Assembly (NCBI RefSeq): GCF_964340395.1
Contig: NC_135571.1
Coordinates: 14,178,546 to 14,242,545 of the forward strand
DNA: 64,000 bases
Reading direction: 5' to 3'
DNA from: Glandiceps talaboti
Taxonomy: Eukaryota > Hemichordata > Enteropneusta > Spengelidae
A program made the position numbers and the translations under genes. Positions 59,322 to 64,000 of this stretch are shown here, piece by piece (position 1 is the stretch's first letter; each line of letters begins with the position of its first letter). A model generated the notes under the pieces. That model was not told where the DNA came from, made no database searches, and worked only from the letters and a program-made list of their open reading frames with translations.

Positions 59322-59735
59322 TGACAGTGATTACTTGCATTGGTGTGCATGGAATTGGCCGAAAACTGTAAATAATGACCAAATTCTAACTCTTTCAGAT
59401 AATAAAATCAAACATATCATATTCAAAAAGGATGAGCTCATATGGAAAGAAAACATGGCAAGAAAATCTAGTCTTACCCATTATTTTAAATTTAAAACAC
59501 CTTTAGAACCAGAAGAGTATCTTAAATCATAGACAGTCTATGCTTAAATCTTTCACTAATTTTAAAGGGTCACAATTGACATTTAAGGCGAGATCATATT
59601 CTCTCGGTCTTGCATATGAAAAGAGAAAATGGGAAAATGATAATGATGATTGTACATGTCCTTGTTGTGGAAAAGCTGATGAGACACTTGAACACTTTCT
59701 TTTTACATGTGAAAGCCATTCTACGCAATGACAGA
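59322..59735 (+). pseudogene. LINE fragment, C-terminal region
   Basis: Two overlapping frames join as one degraded product: WKENMARKSSLTHYFKFKTP then, after a shift near 59530, FKGSQLTFKARSYSLGLAYE and CTCPCCGKADETLEHFLFTC. The C-x2-C...H-x4-C arrangement is the usual LINE C-terminal motif. It begins right after the 26-bp array. Confidence 0.8.
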
Positions 59736-59739
59736 TCTT

Positions 59740-60555
59740 AATGAAAAGAACAAGAACTATTACTCAACAATAAGGAGTTGAACTACTCTGTTTATTTATA
59801 GGACATAATACGAAACACTACAATGAGTCTAGATATTAAGTAAACAAATAAATAAACTTGTCAAACAATACCTTATTGAAGCAATTGAAAACAGGAAACA
59901 TTTTGTTAAAACTAATAAGTAATATAGAATAGTTTAGGAGTTAAACTTTCTGACAACTAACATTTGAAGCGTATTTGTTTTTATTTTCATTTTATCGATC
60001 TTCTTACCTCACTTTGGTTTGTTTTGTTTTGTTTGTTCCTTTATATGTGGGGACACAATAACATCATGTTTATATGAACACAGTCAGGGGTAGCACAGAT
60101 TTCTGTTCTAGAATAACGACTTTCCCTATACGTGACTGGAGATGATCATAGTACTTATAACTCATCGTATAGGAACTAGACTAAGGATCTGATTCAAAGC
60201 TTAGTTCAAAATTTATATACACTTCAGCCGCAGATGGACTTAAGTTGTCAGAGAGAAATGATAGCACACATATGACTTGTCTCGTAACTGATGTAGGTAT
60301 GATTGAACCATTCGTCATGTTAAGTACTCTCTACTGAACAGATCCTATCAGTTGCAATTCTATGCTAGCTGTCTCATTCTGCTTCTCTACTCATTTATCA
60401 AGTGGTTATATCTGTCATATCACATCAAAATCTGATTTATTGGTTTTACAAAAAAAAATCTACTGATATATGAAATAAAATATGTAAATTCATCAAATTG
60501 TACACAAGTATTAAATTTTTAATTTATGTATTGAGTATACGATGTCCATCTTCAT
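59740..60555. other. DAGLA intron / LINE 3' remnant, no gene seen
   Basis: The first ~200 bases may be the decayed end of the LINE. The rest shows nothing recognisable. Confidence 0.5.
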
Positions 60556-60561
60556 GGAACA

Positions 60562-60825
60562 ATGGTGTCATTGTTAATTACAAACAATGGTGTCATTGTT
60601 AATTACAAACAAAGGTGTCATTGTTAATTACAAACAATGGTGTCATTGTCAATTACAAACAATGGTGTCATTGTCAATTACAAACAAAGGTGTCATTGTC
60701 AATTACAAACAATGGTGTCATTGTCAATAACAAACAAGGGTGTCATTGTCAATTACAAACAACAGTTTCATTATTAATTACAAACAAAGGCATTATTGTC
60801 AATTACAAACAAAGGTGTCGTTATT
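60562..60825. repeat. Minisatellite, 25-bp unit, about 11 copies
   Basis: Units of AATGGTGTCATTGTCAATTA with CAAAC. Confidence 0.95.
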
Positions 60826-60954
60826 TAGATCTATGTTGAATATGGAAATACCTTTAGTTATTAAAACAGATTTCTACTTAATGATCCTGTATTGTATTGT
60901 AATGTGACATTTTGTCTATAGATGTATTTACTAAACCATGCTTTCCAATTAGCA

Positions 60955-63110
60955 CAGGGGTGAACAAATCCACTGGTCCGAGGTCCGGGACCAGTGATTT
61001 TTTTGGGCGGACCACACAAATTTGACCTTGTCTGGTCCATCGGACCAGTACCTTAAACTGTAAATCATCATGCTAAAAAGTAGGAACAGCAACAACTGAA
61101 TGTGAACAAACAAGAAATACGATCACGATGGAGCTAAAACTACAAGCCTTGCATGACCTTTCGATGGGTCATGAAGTATTATCAGGTGACTTCCGACTTC
61201 AAACCAGCAATACTAGTATGCTATAGAGAGGGGGCGTGAACTTTGACAGTTGAATGACTGGTGGTGCGTCAATACGTCATAGTAGCGGCCGTACATCGTA
61301 GTTTATTTCACTGAATCAACAACAATGTGAAATGATAGACAGGAGAGTTAACACTCAACGCACATGTGGCTCATATCATTACTAGTAGGGACATACCGGT
61401 TTAGGGACACAAGAATTAGGAAGACAAGAGTAATAATTTCATTGTATAATAATTAAAATGTATCAAACGAAACATTTTATTTGCTATCATACTGTCAGCA
61501 TTGATTGTATTATTGTTTTTATTCATAAAGGAGCTTCAAACGATTTATAATAGAACCCTTTTCATGAAATGAAGTCATCCAAATGACGCACAAACTTCAT
61601 GTTATCCCACAAAAGTCCGGGACAAAAGTTACCAAGTTTGTCCACTGGGCAAGTGAATAACAAAGGTTTCATCATTTTTGCCAACCTCAGTTACATGTAC
61701 TTCCATGATAGCAATCACTGACTGTCATCTTGGTTTTTCCAATGACTTACAAGGGTTGACAATACCATACCAGTCCTCCTGCATTGCTTTCTGCAATATG
61801 CTGGTCTCGAACCTCAGATGTAGAGCTCAGATGTGTGCACACATGTTGCTCATTCCATTTCGGGTGTGTGGGTTGCTTGTTAGACACATAACACAAATGC
61901 ACTCCAAATCTGAGCATTTATGCTGCTTATTATCGTTTACTTTGTAATAGATAAAACATTACACGATCAAAAATATACACCACCTGTTTCATTTTCTCCT
62001 TGCATGTAATTTAGGTGTAACTAAAAATAATGTGCTAAGACCAACCCTAGACAGAAATGGTATGCGCCAAGGCATTTCCCACGATATCTTATCTGTTACT
62101 ATCTGTAAACATAGGACGTCAGTGTCCACACTACGGTAGTACCTCTCAAATAAACGACCATTTCCCAAGTAGATTTGCTGTGTAATGTGTGGCTATCCAT
62201 CTCGTAAATAATTTAGACCCATCTGAAACGCGAATGGCTGTAAAGTTTTAAATGGACAACACGGACATGGGTCAATCTTTTGAGCTATGGAAAACAACTG
62301 ACCAGCATGACTTGACACCAAATGAACATTCTGATTTTAGGGTTACACTTACAGATAGTCAACGAAGTATCTGTTTTAGCACTGTGATATGATATTTGCC
62401 AAAGCCTCGATAACTGGCGAATTTGATTTTATCTCCATACCGTCACACGGACTCCCTCTAGTCAGGCAATGTATGTGTTCCTAGGTCTTTTTCCAAAGCC
62501 TCGACAACTGGTAAATTTGATTTTATCTCGACACAGTCACACCATGGACACAAGGACTCCTAGTCAGGCAATGTATGTGTTCGTAGTTTTTTTTTTCCGT
62601 GAGATTTTATAGGATCAACTTTGAAGGGGTCAGTTTCTTTGTACAATTGTGATGATTTGCTTGCTATATCATATCTCGGTTTTCCAGACGAGTTTGACAA
62701 AACGTAGTACAACTTTTGTCGTCATACTGCAATCATTACCAAGTAAAACTGTTTTTCAATGTTCTTGTCGCATATTTCTGTCAAATTTCTAATCCTTCGT
62801 GAAATCCAAGTGAAGTCGCCGTTCAATATTTTTCGTTTCATCGTTGTGTCAAAAATAACCGTTACAAATATAATAGAATTGTCAATTGACTGAAACCAAG
62901 CATGTCAACTTTATATTTATCATTATAAATTGGGTATTGTTCAACTATAAGTGGTGTGCGTCTAAATATATAGATTCATAGGCAAGATTTAATGTTTCAT
63001 GTTAGCGGGACCAAGGACCACGGACCACTAAATCTTTCAGCAGGACCACTGGATTTTTTAAGGCACTGGTCCGGGGACCACCAGTTCACAAAATGATTTG
63101 TTCACCCCTG
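60955..63110. mobile_element. Non-autonomous hAT-like element, 2156 bp, 5-bp target duplication
   Basis: The 16-bp perfect terminal inverted repeats CAGGGGTGAACAAATC are at 60955-60970 and, complemented, at 63095-63110. TAGCA flanks both ends (60950-60954 and 63111-63115). The subterminal regions hold clustered GGACCAGTG/GGTCC motifs on both sides. The CAGGGG start is hAT-like; a 5-bp rather than 8-bp duplication fits the hAT5-type group. No transposase frame is left. Confidence 0.8.
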
Positions 63111-63115
63111 TAGCA

Positions 63116-64000
63116 TGTGTTGTAAGGTATTATTAGTATTATTTCAAAACCGTATACACCTATGATATATTATGAACATAATATAACACAAAACATAACG
63201 TACCAATGTAACATAAGATTACATTAAGTTACATGCAATAACATAACATCAAAACCTATAGCATTACAGAATAACTAAGGTCTACATTTGTCTGACCATT
63301 TAATGCTTAAGCAGTGATTGAAATGTTAACACGGCACTGAGCACAGTTACTTATACCTTATACATCATTAAGTACATCTTGTTAAACACATCATCAGATA
63401 CATCATCTGTAGTATAAACCTAGTAGTCGTCTTCACACAGTGAATGTGTACATAGCGTGTATATATGTATTAACTCATCATAGCCATCGAAAATGTGAAT
63501 ACCTTTAGTGACATGTAGAACAACATCATTTTTTGTACATCTTTTTAATCACATCATATTTGTCTGAGGTATATATGTACTGATTAGTCATCACATACAT
63601 AATACAGTGAATGATTATACATGTGTATTAACTCATCCTGCCCATCTATCCAAAACAACCATGAATTACAATAATTGTATACATATGTGTACATATACAT
63701 GTAGAACAAATTCTTTTGTACATCATTTTGTACTTGTTTGTCTAAGGTATAAAATAGTCTTCATACATATTACAGTGAATGTATACATCACATTAATATT
63801 GACTCCACATAACCATCTGTAATGTTAACACAGCATTAACATTCAAATCTTGGGTGTACATGTAGGACAACATTGATCTGTACTGTGTATATCTTGTTAA
63901 TAACGGCAGTCGCCATATAGTCTTCACACACATAATACAGTGAATGTATACATGTGTGTGTGTGTATATATTAGGCACAAAAACAAAACCGACCCAATAC
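63116..64000. other. Right edge, no gene seen
   Basis: AT-rich sequence in which a loose motif (TACAGTGAATGTATACAT, ACATGTAGAACAACAT, TTTGTACATC) recurs about every 170-240 bp from 63430 to 63960, suggesting an old degraded tandem repeat. Confidence 0.5.

Overview
This window is nuclear DNA of an animal, most likely a marine invertebrate; I cannot name the phylum from sequence alone. The grounds are spliced genes with GT-AG introns, two conserved animal proteins, AT-rich non-coding sequence, many fold-back and LINE/SINE remnants, and a very high load of minisatellites. Bacterial features (operons, ribosome binding sites, CRISPR) are absent.

Three genes are visible. At the left edge, on the plus strand, are the last five coding exons (2-4888) of an arginine/serine-rich protein with a C-terminal matrin/U1-type C2H2 zinc finger. 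Its upstream part lies outside the window. Tail to tail with it, on the minus strand, is a complete exostosin-2 gene (EXT2): nine coding exons from 19071 down to 8499, 713 residues, with GT47 and GT64 domains and an Asp-Asp-Asp motif. Head to head with EXT2, on the plus strand, the first coding exon of a diacylglycerol lipase alpha-like gene (DAGLA) starts at 21108. No later DAGLA exon was recognised, so 21203-64000 is read as its very long first intron, possibly with unrecognised exons or neighbours. The roughly 2 kb between EXT2 and DAGLA holds ETS-, YY1- and NRF1-like motifs and a probable EXT2 5' UTR splice donor.

The rest is repeats. There are about 20 separate tandem arrays (units of 24-122 bp, the largest over 3 kb), at least four fold-back (MITE-like) families, a hAT-like element with a 5-bp target duplication, a Mutator-like element with a 9-bp target duplication, two tRNA-like SINEs and five 5'-truncated LINE fragments.

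Three observations stand out. (1) Between 32.08 and 35.77 kb, four long hairpins with unrelated stems share one apex, CGAG-(n)-YGRYAG-(n')-CGAG. It can fold into tandem G.A pairs closed by a GNNA loop. Three of the hairpins sit at one end of insertions into the same 40-bp satellite. This may be an undescribed class of hairpin-ended mobile element. (2) Two minisatellites are built from the 3' end of a coding exon plus its splice donor, one in the zinc-finger gene and one in EXT2, and they multiply 5' splice sites. (3) An in-frame 69-bp duplication copies the acceptor of EXT2 exon 6.
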